64,000 bases of DNA from Spiroplasma sp. TIUS-1. Lineage in GTDB: Bacteria > Bacillota_I > Bacilli_A > Mycoplasmatales > Mycoplasmataceae. The DNA lies in contig NZ_CP048387.1 of the NCBI RefSeq assembly GCF_010365785.1, positions 372,001 to 436,000 on the forward strand, given 5' to 3'. Below the pieces are notes generated by a model. It saw only the letters and a list, made by a program, of their open reading frames with translations. It had not been told where the DNA came from and made no database searches. Positions 45,135 through 58,304 of this stretch are shown piece by piece (within the stretch, counting starts at the first letter, position 1; the number at the start of each line of letters is the position of its first letter). The position numbers and the translations under genes were made by a program.

Positions 45135-46058
45135 ATGAAAACACGCTCAGGTTATTTTTTAATAAATAAACCTACAGGTATAACATCAAATGATTTGGTA
45201 CAAAAAGTTAAGAAAAAATTCAATTTAGATAAAGTTGGGCATTCTGGAACTTTAGATCCACTTGCAAGTGGATTAATGGTTGTATTAGTAAATCAAGCGA
45301 CAAAAGTATCTGAATTTTTCCTTTCTGCTAAAAAGGAATATGAATTCACAATTAAACTTTTTGAAACAACCGAAACATTGGATTCAGAAGGACCAATAAT
45401 AGAAAAGCAAAAACCCTTTAAGATTTTTAAATCAGATTTAAATAAGGTAATTAAAAAATACAATGGTTATATGTATCAGCAATTTCCACCTTTATATAGT
45501 GCAATTAAAGTAGATGGCAAACGTTTATATGAATATGCTCGTGATGGTGGAAGAGAAGCACCAAATATCAATTCTAGAGAAGTTTCCATTTATAGTTTGA
45601 TGTTAAAATCTTTTAATACAGAAACAAACGAAATTACATTAGTTGCAAGTTGCTCTAAAGGAACTTATATTAGATCTTTAGCACTAGATATTGCAAAGGA
45701 ATTGAAAACAATAGGATATGTAACATATTTACACCGTACTAAATCTGGAGCTTTTGGTATCGAAGAGGCCACTGATTTAGATAAACTTAAATTGGAAAAT
45801 ATATTTACAATTTATCAGGGACTTATTTTGAGTGAATATCCAATTTATGAACACAAAAATTTAAAAGAAATTTATCATGGTAAATCAATCAAAATAAATG
45901 CAAAAGAAGAAACTATATTTCTAAGTAATACAAATAATGAAATTCAAGCTATTTATGTTCGTGTTGCTAAAGGTATATACAAGTGCAAGCGTGGATTATG
46001 AGAGACAGACAAAGATAATATGACAATTGCACAAAAGGTGGAATTACATGGTGAATAA
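45135..46058 (+). CDS. truB: tRNA pseudouridine55 synthase TruB
   Basis: Makes pseudouridine 55 in the T loop of tRNAs. The 307 residues contain GYFLINKPTGITSNDLVQKV and the catalytic motif HSGTLDPLASG with Asp41, then YSAIKVDGKRLYEYAR and GTYIRSLALDIA. The last 18 residues follow a TGA Trp. No Shine-Dalgarno is evident; a GATAAT lies 6 bases before the ATG, pointing to a leaderless start after the terminator. The 3' end overlaps ribF by 11 bases. Confidence 0.95.
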
Positions 46059-46779
46059 TTTGCACAAAATTATATTTAATAAAGATGAGAAATTTAACTT
46101 TAAAATCAACTCAAATGTAATGTGTATTGGTTTTTTTGATGGGTTACATTCAATTCATAAAAGCATTCTATTAAAAACAAAAGAAATTGCAGATGAATTT
46201 AACTATAGTTCATCAGTATTTACTTTTGAAGAAAAAATAGGCAAAAATACATTTAAGTTGTTTTCTAATGAAACTAAATATGAAAAAATCAACTCAGAAT
46301 TTAATATTGATTTTATATTTGAAATGCAAGTAAATGATTACACCAAGTCAACATCTTATAACGACTTTTTAGACTATATTGTTAACATTTTAAAAGTTAA
46401 GAAAGTGATTGTTGGATCAGACATCAAATTTGGATACAAAGCACAAGGAAATTTAGAATCATTAATTAAGAAGTTGGGAAAGGAGAATGTTATAGTTTTT
46501 GAAAGAGAAATGCATACTTCTTCAACTAAAGCTCGGGAGTATATTAACTCAAACAATTTTGAAGCGTTTAACAATTTAATGGGTTACTATTTTGAAGCTC
46601 AGTTTGTAAGTAATTCAGATGGAACTTTCAAATTAGCAAATGATTTAAATTTTAAAAATGGAATATATTCAGTAGAAATTAATAATAAGATAGGAAGAAT
46701 GACAATTGTTGATAACATGACTAGAGATATTCTTGAGTCAATGTCTGTAAAAATTATTAAATTAATTGAGGAATTTTAG
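46048..46779 (+). CDS. Short RibF-like FMN adenylyltransferase
   Basis: Resembles the FAD-synthetase half of RibF: GFFDGLHSIHKSIL (the GxFDGxH nucleotidyl site), VGSDIKFGYKAQGN and SSTKAREYI. At 243 residues it is ~65 shorter than typical RibF, and the segment after residue ~170 is too short and shows no PTAN riboflavin-kinase motif. So the kinase half seems reduced or lost. AAGGTGG lies 7 bases before the ATG at 46048; an upstream in-frame TTG is less likely. truB-ribF is the usual Firmicutes order. Confidence 0.85.
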   Translation: MVNNLHKIIFNKDEKFNFKINSNVMCIGFFDGLHSIHKSILLKTKEIADEFNYSSSVFTFEEKIGKNTFKLFSNETKYEKINSEFNIDFIFEMQVNDYTKSTSYNDFLDYIVNILKVKKVIVGSDIKFGYKAQGNLESLIKKLGKENVIVFEREMHTSSTKAREYINSNNFEAFNNLMGYYFEAQFVSNSDGTFKLANDLNFKNGIYSVEINNKIGRMTIVDNMTRDILESMSVKIIKLIEEF

Positions 46780-46780
46780 T

Positions 46781-47209
46781 ATGGGAATGAAAAAAATAAT
46801 AGATAACTTATATTTAGGAGATAGAAATTCAGCTCCTATAGATACTGAATTAAGAATATCATGTGCAGAAGAGTTATATAAAGGACCTAGTGGAACTCTT
46901 TTTAATCAAACCGACTCTGTTACTTATATTAATTTTGAAGACTATCCGTATAGTTTAGACAAGGACTTGATATTAAAGTCGTTGCAAGAAATTGAAAATA
47001 ATATCGCAAATAAGAAGATCTATGTTCACTGTATGTGGGGAATAAATCGCAGTGCATCTCTTGTATTTATGTTTATGGTTAGAAATGGTTATTTAAAAGG
47101 TGACACTTATTTAAGTGCTCAAAATGAATTTCACAAGATTTATCCAAATCATTCACCAAATCCAGGATGGAAAAGTTTCTTGAAAAATAATTTTCCATAT
47201 GATTTTTAA
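46781..47209 (+). CDS. Dual-specificity-type protein phosphatase
   Basis: A 142-residue cysteine phosphatase. The active-site loop VHCMWGINRSAS gives the C-x5-R motif with Cys84 and Arg90, and an Asp in the DYPY or SLDKD segment may be the general acid. It begins MKKIIDNLYLGDRN, a typical DSP opening. No Trp codon reassignment is needed within it. GAGGAA lies upstream; the start is one base after the ribF stop. Target (protein, RNA or phospholipid) unknown. Confidence 0.88.
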   Translation: MGMKKIIDNLYLGDRNSAPIDTELRISCAEELYKGPSGTLFNQTDSVTYINFEDYPYSLDKDLILKSLQEIENNIANKKIYVHCMWGINRSASLVFMFMVRNGYLKGDTYLSAQNEFHKIYPNHSPNPGWKSFLKNNFPYDF

Positions 47210-47243
47210 GAAATTACTTTTATAAGAAAAGGTTATTTAAAAT

Positions 47244-47277
47244 AAAAAAAGTACTCAAAATAATGAGTACTTTTTTT
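47244..47277. terminator. Bidirectional terminator between convergent genes
   Basis: Perfect 13-bp stem AAAAAAAGTACTC/GAGTACTTTTTTT with an 8-base loop; T run on both strands. Confidence 0.93.
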
Positions 47278-47278
47278 A

Positions 47279-47869
47279 CTAAAATTTTTTAGCTTCAGCC
47301 TTGATTTGTGAATCAAATTCTTTCAATAAGTCTTCAGTTGATTGACTAGACCTTGGGTCCATTTTCATCCCTTGTACTTGAATAATATTTGTATTTTTAA
47401 TTCCTAAAAATGCAAATAGATCTTTAACAGTAGTTGCAACATTTGCAAAATTATATTTTTCAGTAGTTCCACCCATAGTATTAATAATCATAGCATTTTT
47501 TATATTTTTAACTAATCCAGTTTCGCGTGTTTCTTTTACATATTTATATGTAAACGTTTTATTAGCAACACAAACTAAATCAAATCATTGTTTTACAATA
47601 GTAGGTAATCCAAAATTAATCATAGGAACGTTAATAATAATTTTATCAACACTTAGTAATTCATTAATAAATTCATCAGATTGGTCAAAGAAGTTTGCCA
47701 TATTTGATGAATTCAAGTTAGTTAATTTAATTTCATTTAAATCTCTTTTAATAATTTCATCATTTGGATTTATCAATTTATATTCTTCAATAAATTTAGT
47801 TACAAGCGCAAATGATTTTGAGTTATTTGTAGGAATGGGGCTACCATTCAAAAATAATATTTTTGACAT
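47279..47869 (-). CDS. FMN-dependent NADH azoreductase-type flavoprotein
   Basis: A 196-residue flavodoxin-fold quinone/azo reductase (AzoR/AcpD family). It starts MSKILFLNGSPIP (FMN phosphate loop), contains NVPMINFGLPTIVKQWFDLV matching the AzoR pattern, and MIINTMGGTTEKYNF in the third loop. One Trp is TGA. AAGGAG lies before the ATG. Such enzymes detoxify quinones with NADH. It is divergent from udk. Confidence 0.9.
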
Positions 47870-47952
47870 ATTTTTTTCTCCTTAAAATATGAATATATTA
47901 TACCTTTATTGTATGTCTTGTAATATAATTGTTTGTAATGTGCGGGGTGAAA

Positions 47953-48564
47953 ATGAAGGTTATTTTAATTGCAGGAGGTTCGGGTTCTGGAAAAAGTACA
48001 ATTTCAAATTCAATTGCAAATTCAATTGATTCTGAAAATGTTGCTTTTATCTCAATGGATTCTTATTATCTTCCTTTGTCACACTTAACTCTTGAAGAAA
48101 GAAAGATATTCAATTTTGATCATCCAAAAGCTGTGGATATTATAAAGTTGATTTCTGATATTAAAGATCTTGAAAATGGTAAATCAATTGATGTACCAGT
48201 TTATAATTTTGAAAATCACGATAGAGATAAGATGACAATTAAAATAAAACCAACTAAAGTTTTAATTGTTGACGGTATTCTTGCACTTCACTTTAAAGAA
48301 TTACGTGATCTTGCCGATATCAAATTATACATTCAGACAGAAGGTGACATACGTTTTATTAGACGTTTATCAAGAGATATTTCTGAACGCGGTAGACAAA
48401 TGGATGATGTTATTACTCAATATTTGTTAACAGTAAAACCAATGCATCAAACTTTTGTTAAGCCATCAATTCAGCATGCGGATATAATAATCCCATTTTA
48501 CGAGTTTAATTCTACTGGAGCTGATTTAATTGCTTCAAAAATTAAGCAAATTATTAAAAAATAA
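47953..48564 (+). CDS. udk: Uridine kinase
   Basis: Phosphorylates uridine and cytidine for pyrimidine salvage. The 203 residues start MKVILIAGGSGSGKST (P-loop 8-16) and contain FDHPKAVD, VPVYNFENHDR and RFIRRLSRDISERGR, all typical of Udk. The ATG at 47953 with GGGGTGA just upstream is chosen over in-frame TTG 47929 and ATG 47938. A TATAAT (47924-47929) lies in the gap to the divergent azoreductase. Confidence 0.95.
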   Translation: MKVILIAGGSGSGKSTISNSIANSIDSENVAFISMDSYYLPLSHLTLEERKIFNFDHPKAVDIIKLISDIKDLENGKSIDVPVYNFENHDRDKMTIKIKPTKVLIVDGILALHFKELRDLADIKLYIQTEGDIRFIRRLSRDISERGRQMDDVITQYLLTVKPMHQTFVKPSIQHADIIIPFYEFNSTGADLIASKIKQIIKK

Positions 48565-48601
48565 GTTGTAAAATATTATTATATTTACAACAAAGGAAAT
48601 T

Positions 48602-49636
48602 ATGAGTTTAGAATTTATTAAAAGACAACTAGAATCATCTGTAGACTTTTCTGAATTAAGAAAATTGGTTAGGGGTTCGAGAGTTATGATCACTCTTATT
48701 ATAACTTTATCAATTATATTCTGTGGTTTGATTTCAATTTTACCATTCGTAGTAATCGTTCAAGAAATGAAAGATATTTGACATGTGATACTTCCAATTA
48801 CATGTGTTGCAACATTATTAGTTGCTGGAATGTTAATTATATTATCTTTCAACTTAGTTAGAACTACAGCAAAAATTAGAAAATATATTAACTCACTTGA
48901 TTTAGAAAATATTTATAAAAAATCATTTAATAAAATACTTAAATATGAAGGTTTAACATTTAAAAGTTTAAATATTGTTCATTCAAAACTAATATTTAAT
49001 AATACAAAAAAATGAGATGCTTTTAGCTTTTATGAAGACCAAGATTTGTTTTCATTACCATTTGATAAAAATACAGCTACTTTTGACTATAAAGGTCATG
49101 AATTAGTGTTTCAATCACAGTCAGTGATTTTAAAACGTGTGCCAATGAGAGTTATTGCAGCAAATAGAAAAAAAGGTTTGGAAACAAAATCTAAAAAGGT
49201 AATTAATATTTATAATTTAATTTGAAAAAACCAACCACTAGTTAAAAAATATAAAGGTGTTAGTGTTATTACTGGATCTGCAAGAGAAGAATTTTTTCAA
49301 ACAAATAATGAAGAATTTAATACTAAGTTTTTTGTTGATGATGAATGTGAAAATGAAGCTGGAGCAGTTGAAATGTTTGATAATGAATTTGTTGATTCAT
49401 TATTAGATAGTTCAAGAAAAAGAAACCACATTACATTCCATGGTCTTGTTGTTAAAGAAGAAGGTGTAGTTGTTTGTAGAACTGCAGAGACATCAAATTA
49501 TCAAGGTGAAATTTCAATTGTCAAAAATGCATTTGCAACTTCTGAAGAAAGAGTTATTGATTTTGTTACAAAAAACATTAATGCTGATATTTTAAACTTT
49601 GCAAGATCAGTTAGATACTTAGTTGGGCTTGATTAA
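48602..49636 (+). CDS. Two-TM protein, DUF3137-like
   Basis: A 344-residue protein with two adjacent TM segments (about 32-55 and 62-83) and a long C-terminal cytoplasmic domain. The general layout, with GVVVCRTAETSNYQGEISIV near the end, resembles DUF3137 proteins found in mollicutes; this match is tentative. Three Trp are TGA. AAGGAAA precedes the ATG, 37 bases after udk. It ends in a long hairpin terminator. Function unknown. Confidence 0.75.
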
Positions 49637-49685
49637 TTAACTTATTATTAATGAAAATAATAGCAATTCAAATGAAAAAAATTCA

Positions 49686-51748
<2,063 letters not shown>

Positions 51749-51765
<17 letters not shown>

Positions 51766-54337
51766 AAAACCAGAAGAGGTTGTTATACCTGAAGAAAACA
51801 TTATTGATTATGCTCTTGACGAACTAATGGGTGATCGTTTTGGTCGTTATGCAAAATATATTATTCAAGAGCGTGCATTACCAGATGTTAGGGATGGTTT
51901 AAAACCAGTTCAAAGACGTATTCTTTATACAATGAATGAAATACAATTATTCCACGATAAGGCATATAAAAAGTCTGCCAGAGTTGTTGGAGAAGTAATT
52001 GGTAAGTACCATCCACATGGTGATACATCAATTTATGAAGCTCTAGTGCGTATGTCACAATATTGAAAACTAAATGTACCTTTGTCAGATATGCATGGTA
52101 ATAATGGTTCAATTGACGGTGATAGTGCTGCTGCGATGCGTTATACTGAAGTACGTTTATCTAAGACAGCAGAGTTATTATTAAGAGACCTTAAAAAGAA
52201 TTCTGTTCAATGAGCACCAAATTTTGATGATTCAGAAACTGAACCAACTGTTTTACCTGCATATTTTCCAAATATATTAGTAAATGGTTCAACAGGAATT
52301 GCTGCTGGTTATGCGACAAATATACCGCCACATAACTTTAATGAAATTTTAGATGCAACAATTAGATTAATTGAAAGACCACATTCTTCACTTGATAAAA
52401 TTTCTAAAATAATTAAAGGTCCTGACTTCCCAACTGGTGGAGTTGTTATGGGTAAAGAAGGAATTCTTGAGGCTCTGGCAACTGGTCGTGGAAGAGTAGT
52501 TATTCAATCTAAAACACATATTGAAGATGGAAACATTATTATTACTGAAATTCCATATGAAATAGTTAAACAAGATTTAGTTAAAAAAATTGGTGAAGCT
52601 ATTGAAGATAACCCTCAAATGGAAATCAAAGATATTCGCGACGAAACTGATCGTAATGGTTTAAGAATTGTTATTGAATTAAATAAAGATGCAAATGTTG
52701 AGATTGCAAGAAAGTGGTTATTAAAAAATACTCCATTACAAGTAGGTTATAACTATAACAATGTTGTTATTGTAGATAAAAGACCTCAATTATTGGGTAT
52801 GATTGATATTTTAAAAGCTTATATTAATCACTTAGGAGAAGTATTCTTAAGAAAAACTAAATTTGATTTAGTTAAAGCAGAAAAACGTTTAGAAATTGTA
52901 AAAGGTTTAGTAAAAGCAGTTTCAATATTAGATCAAGTTATTGAAATAATTAGAAAATCTACAAACAGATCTGATGCAATTGAAAAATTAATTTCAAAAT
53001 TAAAATTCTCAGAAGTTCAAGCTATTGCTATTGTAGATTTACGTCTATATAGACTTTCTTCTACTGATGTTCACAAATTAACAGCTGAAGCAAAAGAATT
53101 AGAAAATACAATAAAACATTATAAAGATATTATTAGCGATAAATTAGTTCTTGACCAAGAGTTAATTGAATTGTTGACAGTAATAAGAAAAGATTATGGT
53201 GTTGAAAGAAGAACTGAAGTTATTGATGAAATTGAAAACATTGAAATTGATTTTAAAGAAACAATTGTAAAAAAAGATTACAAAATTTGAATATCTAAAG
53301 ATGGATATATTAAGTCTCTAGATCAGAAATATATTGCTCAGAATAAACTTACTCAAGAATCTTTTGCAAGAAAGCCACATGATATGTGGATTTCAACAGT
53401 TGAAGTATCTTCATTAGATAATTTAATACTTGTATGTTCTGATGGTACATACTATTTACTACCAGCATATAAAATTTCAGAATCAAAATGAAAAGATATT
53501 GGAATGCACATAAATAAAATTGCACCGTTTTCTGGAGAAAACCATATTCTTGCTGTATTTGTTGTTAAATACTTTGAAAATGCAAAACAAGAAATATTGA
53601 TTGCCTCTAAAAAGGGAATGATTAAGCGTGTTCCAGTTGAAAATCTTGAAACAAAAACATTTAACAGAGCTTTCAAAATTATAAATTTAGGAGCTGACGA
53701 CGAAGTTGTTTCAGCATCACTAGTTACATCACAAACAGAATATGTTGTTATGTTAACTAAAACAGGATTTACAGTTAAATATGATATCAATGAAATTCCA
53801 TCATCATCACCTAGTTCAAAAGGTGTTAAATCTACGGTTTCAAAAAATGAAGACGTTGTAGCTGGTAGAGTATTTGACAAGAACGACGAATTATTTATCA
53901 TTACAGAAAGAGGTGGAATTAAACGTATTAAACAAACTTTAATTCCAGTAATGTCTAGACCAAAACGTGGTGTTAGATCATTTCCAGTTTCAGTTTCTAA
54001 ACCTGATTTTGCAAGTTATGCATTCAATGTAAAAAATGGTGAAAAAATTGCAATTTTAGATAGTTCTGATGTTGTTACAACGTTAGATTTAAAGCAATTC
54101 AAATCACAGTCATTAGAGTCAAAAATTATTAGCATTGACGAAAGTGGAGTTCAGTTTGCTGCGTTAAAAAGAACATTTATAATTGATAATGGTGACATAC
54201 CTCCATCACCACAAGAAAAGGATGATAGTACAGTAATGCTAACAGCTAATATAAGTTCGATGATGGTCAATGGTAAAAATATTGATGAAATTAAAACTGA
54301 AGAATTAATGTTGGATTTAGACGATTTATTAGATTAA
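51749..54337 (+). CDS. parC: Topoisomerase IV subunit A
   Basis: DNA cleavage subunit of topoisomerase IV. The 862 residues contain the quinolone-determining region [18 protein letters not shown], catalytic Tyr in AAMRYTEVR, a long coiled coil (about 370-480) and a C-terminal domain of beta-pinwheel repeats starting near 510. The ATG at 51749, inside the parE end, has GAAGGAG 9 bases upstream. At least four Trp are TGA. Quinolone positions are Thr (Ser79 of S. pneumoniae) and Glu (Asp83). Confidence 0.95.
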
Positions 54338-54339
54338 TA

Positions 54340-54364
54340 AAAAATACCTTTGGGTATTTTTTTA
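54340..54364 (+). terminator. Terminator after parC
   Basis: AAAAATACC/GGTATTTTT stem with TTTG loop and T7. Confidence 0.9.
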
Positions 54365-54386
54365 TTTAACACTATAAAATTAAATT

Positions 54387-56549
54387 ATGAACCAAACAGA
54401 ATTTAAAGCACGAGTTAAAACAATAATAAGAAAAGAAGAAAAATGGACCATGTTAACTGTTGGTCTAACAGGTGAAAAAAATAAAACAGCTACTTGTTTA
54501 GTTTTTTTTCCTTTTGATTTTAAAGACGGGTTAATCTATAAATGGAAGGGTGTTTTTGAAAGCTCTCCAAAAAATAATAATAAAATTTTTAAAGTTAGCG
54601 AAGTTTATATTGAAAACAAACTTGAAGAAGAAGACTATGTTGAATTATTTAGCTCTAAACTATTTCCTTCAATTACAAAGACAGATGCAAATAAAATTTT
54701 AAGCCATTTCAAAGATCCAATTAAAACAATCATTGATAATGAAAATGAATTTCGTTCTAAAATAAAACTTTCAGCTGATAAAACAGAAATAGTTATTCAA
54801 AAAGTTAAGGAACATTATAAACTTCAAGAAGTAATTGAGTTTTTTTCAATAAACAAGTTAAATCAAAATGTACTAGCGATTTATGCTAAAAAATATATGC
54901 AAGATAGTGAACTTATTACCAAAAAATTCAAAGAAGATAACTTTATTGATTTAGTAAAAGTCAATTATTTTCCATTTGATGACGCAATGAATATCTATTT
55001 GGCTTATAACAATAATAAGGTCGATAATATAGCATTGAGTTGATATGGTTGATTTAGTATAAAAAAATATCTTGAGGAATCGGGTCATAGTTATGTTAAT
55101 CTCGAAAAAGCATTGGATCTTGCAAATACGGCAACTGGTAAAAATACTCAAGAAATTTTAAGTGCTTTTATTGAGTATGCAAAGAAAAATAAAGTATTGA
55201 TCTTTAATGATAAAAAAATTTATACACCTGAAAGTTTTAGACACGAGCAAACTATAGCTGAAAGTATTAATCAAATAAACAATCAATCAATTCAAAAACA
55301 AAATGAAAAAGATGTTTCTCAATTTTTTGATTTTTATAACAAATCAAATAAATTTAGTTTAAATACCGAACAAAGAAAAGCAATTAAAAGTTTTTTGGAT
55401 AATCCTGTTTCAATAATTAATGGTGGACCAGGAACTGGAAAATCAACTTTAATTGATGCAATAGTTAAATCGGCAGATGAATTATTGGGAATAAAAGATT
55501 ATGCAATTTTATGTCCGACAGGTAGGGCAGCATCAAGAATTAGAGATATGTTTAGTTTAAATGCTAAAACTTTTCACAGTTACTTAGTTATTAACAATGA
55601 GGAAGCTGAATATGAAATATCTAATGCTGGTATAGATGCCGATCTACTAATCATTGATGAGGCTGTAATGGCATATGCGGCACTGTTCCAATATCTGCTT
55701 AACAAGTCAAAAGGGGTTAAAAGAATTGTCATACTTGGAGACGTAAACCAACTACCTTCAATTGGTATTGGTAATGTATTTAGTGATTTAATTGAATCTA
55801 ATAAAATTGTTACAACTACATTAGTAGAAAATAATCGAGTTAAGGGTGCATCAATTGTTGAGCTAGCTAATAAAATCTCAAATTCAAGTGTTGAAATTAA
55901 TGACTTAGTTGATACTGTAGATTTAAAATTTATATCAGATATTGACAATCAAAATTTTTATAAAATGTTAACAGCTGAATATTACAAAGGATTGCCTTCT
56001 GATTTACAAAAAAGTATTGAACATATTCAAGTTATTTCTCCTTTCTATGGAAAAGAAAAAGATCGAGGAATTAATGCCATTAACAAACATTTACAAGAAA
56101 TAAATACATCAAAATCAGAAATAAAATCAAGATTCAAATTGAACGATAAAACAATGTTTACAAAAAATGATTATGAAATTGAATTATATAATGGAGACAT
56201 TTCATATGTAATTGATATTGATAATATTGGGTCTTCTAAAAAACAAGTAGTTAAAATTAAATCTAAAGACAGAGAAATTGAAATTAAGGGTGAATCTCTG
56301 AAAGAACTGACACTTGCTTACGCTACAAGTGTGCACAAAGTTCAAGGTGGTGAATATAACAAAATAATATTTGTATTAGATCCAAGTAATTGAAATACAA
56401 GAAACAGAATTTCAAAAGAAACAATTTATACAGCCATTACTCGAGCAAAAAGTGAGTTGATTATTTTTGCAGATAAAAATGATTTTTTAAATGCTTGTTC
56501 AAAGAAAACAGAGAAACGTAATACAACGTTATCTAAATTAATAAAATAG
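54387..56549 (+). CDS. RecD2-type DNA helicase
   Basis: A 720-residue superfamily 1B helicase of the RecD2/YrrC type. The N-terminal ~300 residues are diverged and lack clear motifs; then motif I NGGPGTGKST (near residue 350), motif Ia, II as IIDEA, III as LGDVNQLPSIG and the C-terminal TLAYATSVHKVQGGEY and YTAITRAKSELIIFAD. Three Trp are TGA. A TATAAA lies 8 bases before the ATG with no Shine-Dalgarno. RecD2 takes part in replication-fork and mismatch repair in Firmicutes. Confidence 0.92.
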
Positions 56550-56572
56550 TATAATTAATTAAAGGAGTTCTT

Positions 56573-57727
56573 ATGATTATAAAAAATGCAAATATTGTCT
56601 TAGAAGATAAAATTATAAAAAATGGTTCCATTGAAATAGAAAATAGTTTAATTAAAAATATTTCTGAATCAGTATTAAATGGAGATGAGGTTATTGATGC
56701 AAACGGACAATTTGTTTTGCCGGGATTTATCGATATGCATGGACATGGTGGATATGGTATAGACCACAATGATTTTGAGTTAGATAAATTTGATAATTAT
56801 AGAAAAAAAGTAACTAAAGAGGGTGTAACTTCTTATTTACATTCAACTGTAACAATGTCAAATGAGCAAATTAATAAGTCATTTCCAATTTTTAGTGAGT
56901 TTATGAAAAACCAAACTCCAAATGGTGCAACTTGTTATGGTATGTACATGGAAGGACCTTTTATTTCAAAAGAAAAAAAAGGAGCACATGAGCCTACTTT
57001 GCTACAAAATCCAGATCCAAAAGTATTTGATGCTTATAATAAGTTATCAGGTAATAATATTAAAGTAGTTGTATATGCTCCTGAAAACTCTGTTGGCAAT
57101 TTTACTGAACACCTATCAAAACAAGGAGTAATTCCTTCAACCGGTCATACAACAGTTAATGCAATGCAATTTAAAGAGTTTATAAATAAAGGCTCAAATA
57201 ATGTTACACACTTATTTAATGCTATGACAGGTGTTGACCATTATAATCCAGGATTAGTAGTTGGCGCTATGAACGACAAACGTGTTATGTGTGAGCTAAT
57301 AACTGACGGAATTCATGTTCATCCAGAAACACTAAAAATGGCTTACAACAATATAGGTCCAAACCGTTTGATTATTATTACAGACTCAATGAATGCAAAA
57401 GGGTTACCTGATGGAGACTATTTCTTAGGTCCTTTAGCTGTTATTAAAAAGGGAATGAAAGTTACTTTAAGTGATGGAAAAACATTAGCTGCTGCTGGTG
57501 CTACCTATGATCACAACGTTAGAACGATGGCATCAGCAATTGGTTTAACTACAAATGATTTATCAATATTAATAAAAATGACTTCTATTAATGCTGCAAA
57601 ACACTTAGGTATTTTTGACAAAACTGGAAGCATTACAATAGGGAAAAAGGCAGACTTAGTATTTGTTAATGACAAATTAGAAGTCCAAAAAACAATCGCA
57701 AATGGAAAAGTTGAATTTACAAAATAA
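56573..57727 (+). CDS. nagA: N-acetylglucosamine-6-phosphate deacetylase
   Basis: Converts GlcNAc-6-P to GlcN-6-P and acetate. The 384 residues have the amidohydrolase layout: LPGFIDMHGHGG with H56 and H58, MEGPFISKEKKGAH, STGHTTVNAMQFKEF, THLFNAMTG and ITDSMNAKG with the catalytic Asp, all typical of NagA. AAGGAG lies 6 bases before the ATG. It connects to the NagE-like importer and chitinase-like protein elsewhere in the window; nagB is not seen nearby. The end overlaps the next frame by 26 bases. Confidence 0.96.
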   Translation: MIIKNANIVLEDKIIKNGSIEIENSLIKNISESVLNGDEVIDANGQFVLPGFIDMHGHGGYGIDHNDFELDKFDNYRKKVTKEGVTSYLHSTVTMSNEQINKSFPIFSEFMKNQTPNGATCYGMYMEGPFISKEKKGAHEPTLLQNPDPKVFDAYNKLSGNNIKVVVYAPENSVGNFTEHLSKQGVIPSTGHTTVNAMQFKEFINKGSNNVTHLFNAMTGVDHYNPGLVVGAMNDKRVMCELITDGIHVHPETLKMAYNNIGPNRLIIITDSMNAKGLPDGDYFLGPLAVIKKGMKVTLSDGKTLAAAGATYDHNVRTMASAIGLTTNDLSILIKMTSINAAKHLGIFDKTGSITIGKKADLVFVNDKLEVQKTIANGKVEFTK

Positions 57728-58304
57728 TAATCTGAATCCAAGACAATATATTTATACAAAATATGCCTTTTCAATTGGTTATTTTTTACTAATACTTGCA
57801 GTCTTCTTGTTTTATTTGGGACCTTTTTCAAAAGATTTAATTCCGGCTGAAAATATAATAATTACAGATATTGTTATACTATTAATTTCTGCATGTTTGT
57901 TTATATTTTTTTTCACATTAAGATTTTCACTACACAAAAAATCAAACTACAAACTAAATAATAAGGATAAAAAATGATATATTCTTACTGTTTCACTTGT
58001 TGTGTTATCTTTTTTAATTGTAATTATTTGATTATCAATTGTAAAAAGTGTAGACAAAGACAAATATTTAATTTGATGGATATTAAGTTTGGTATCAATT
58101 GCTTTAATGTCGTTTTCTGCTAGCGTATTTGAATACCTTGCAAGATTTAATGAATTTTCAATAGTCGCGACAAAATTTGAAGTCAAAGCAAGAGAAAATG
58201 ATTTGGTTATTGCACAACAGTATTCAGCTGATACTGCAACTGCTGAAAATATATTTAACAGTGAAGAAGAAAATTTAAAAGATAGTGAGGATAAAAATGA
58301 TTAG
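57702..58304 (+). CDS. Four-TM protein, unknown function
   Basis: Not recognised. The 200-residue product has TM segments near residues 21-42, 50-72, 92-112 and 122-142, and an acidic C-terminal tail of about 50 residues. The in-frame ATG lies inside the end of nagA, with an overlap of 26 bases; no later Met opens the frame before the first TM, so the start is kept with some doubt. Trp codons include TGA. Its end overlaps the next gene by 8 bases, so nagA, this gene and the oxidoreductase are probably coupled. Confidence 0.72.

Noticed and set aside
47929-47952. Upstream TTG or ATG starts for udk
   Set aside because: They add residues before the P-loop, overlap the -10 region, and lack a ribosome site; ATG 47953 has GGGGTGA.
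53452-53901. 149-codon minus-strand frame
   Set aside because: Shadow of the parC C-terminal domain.
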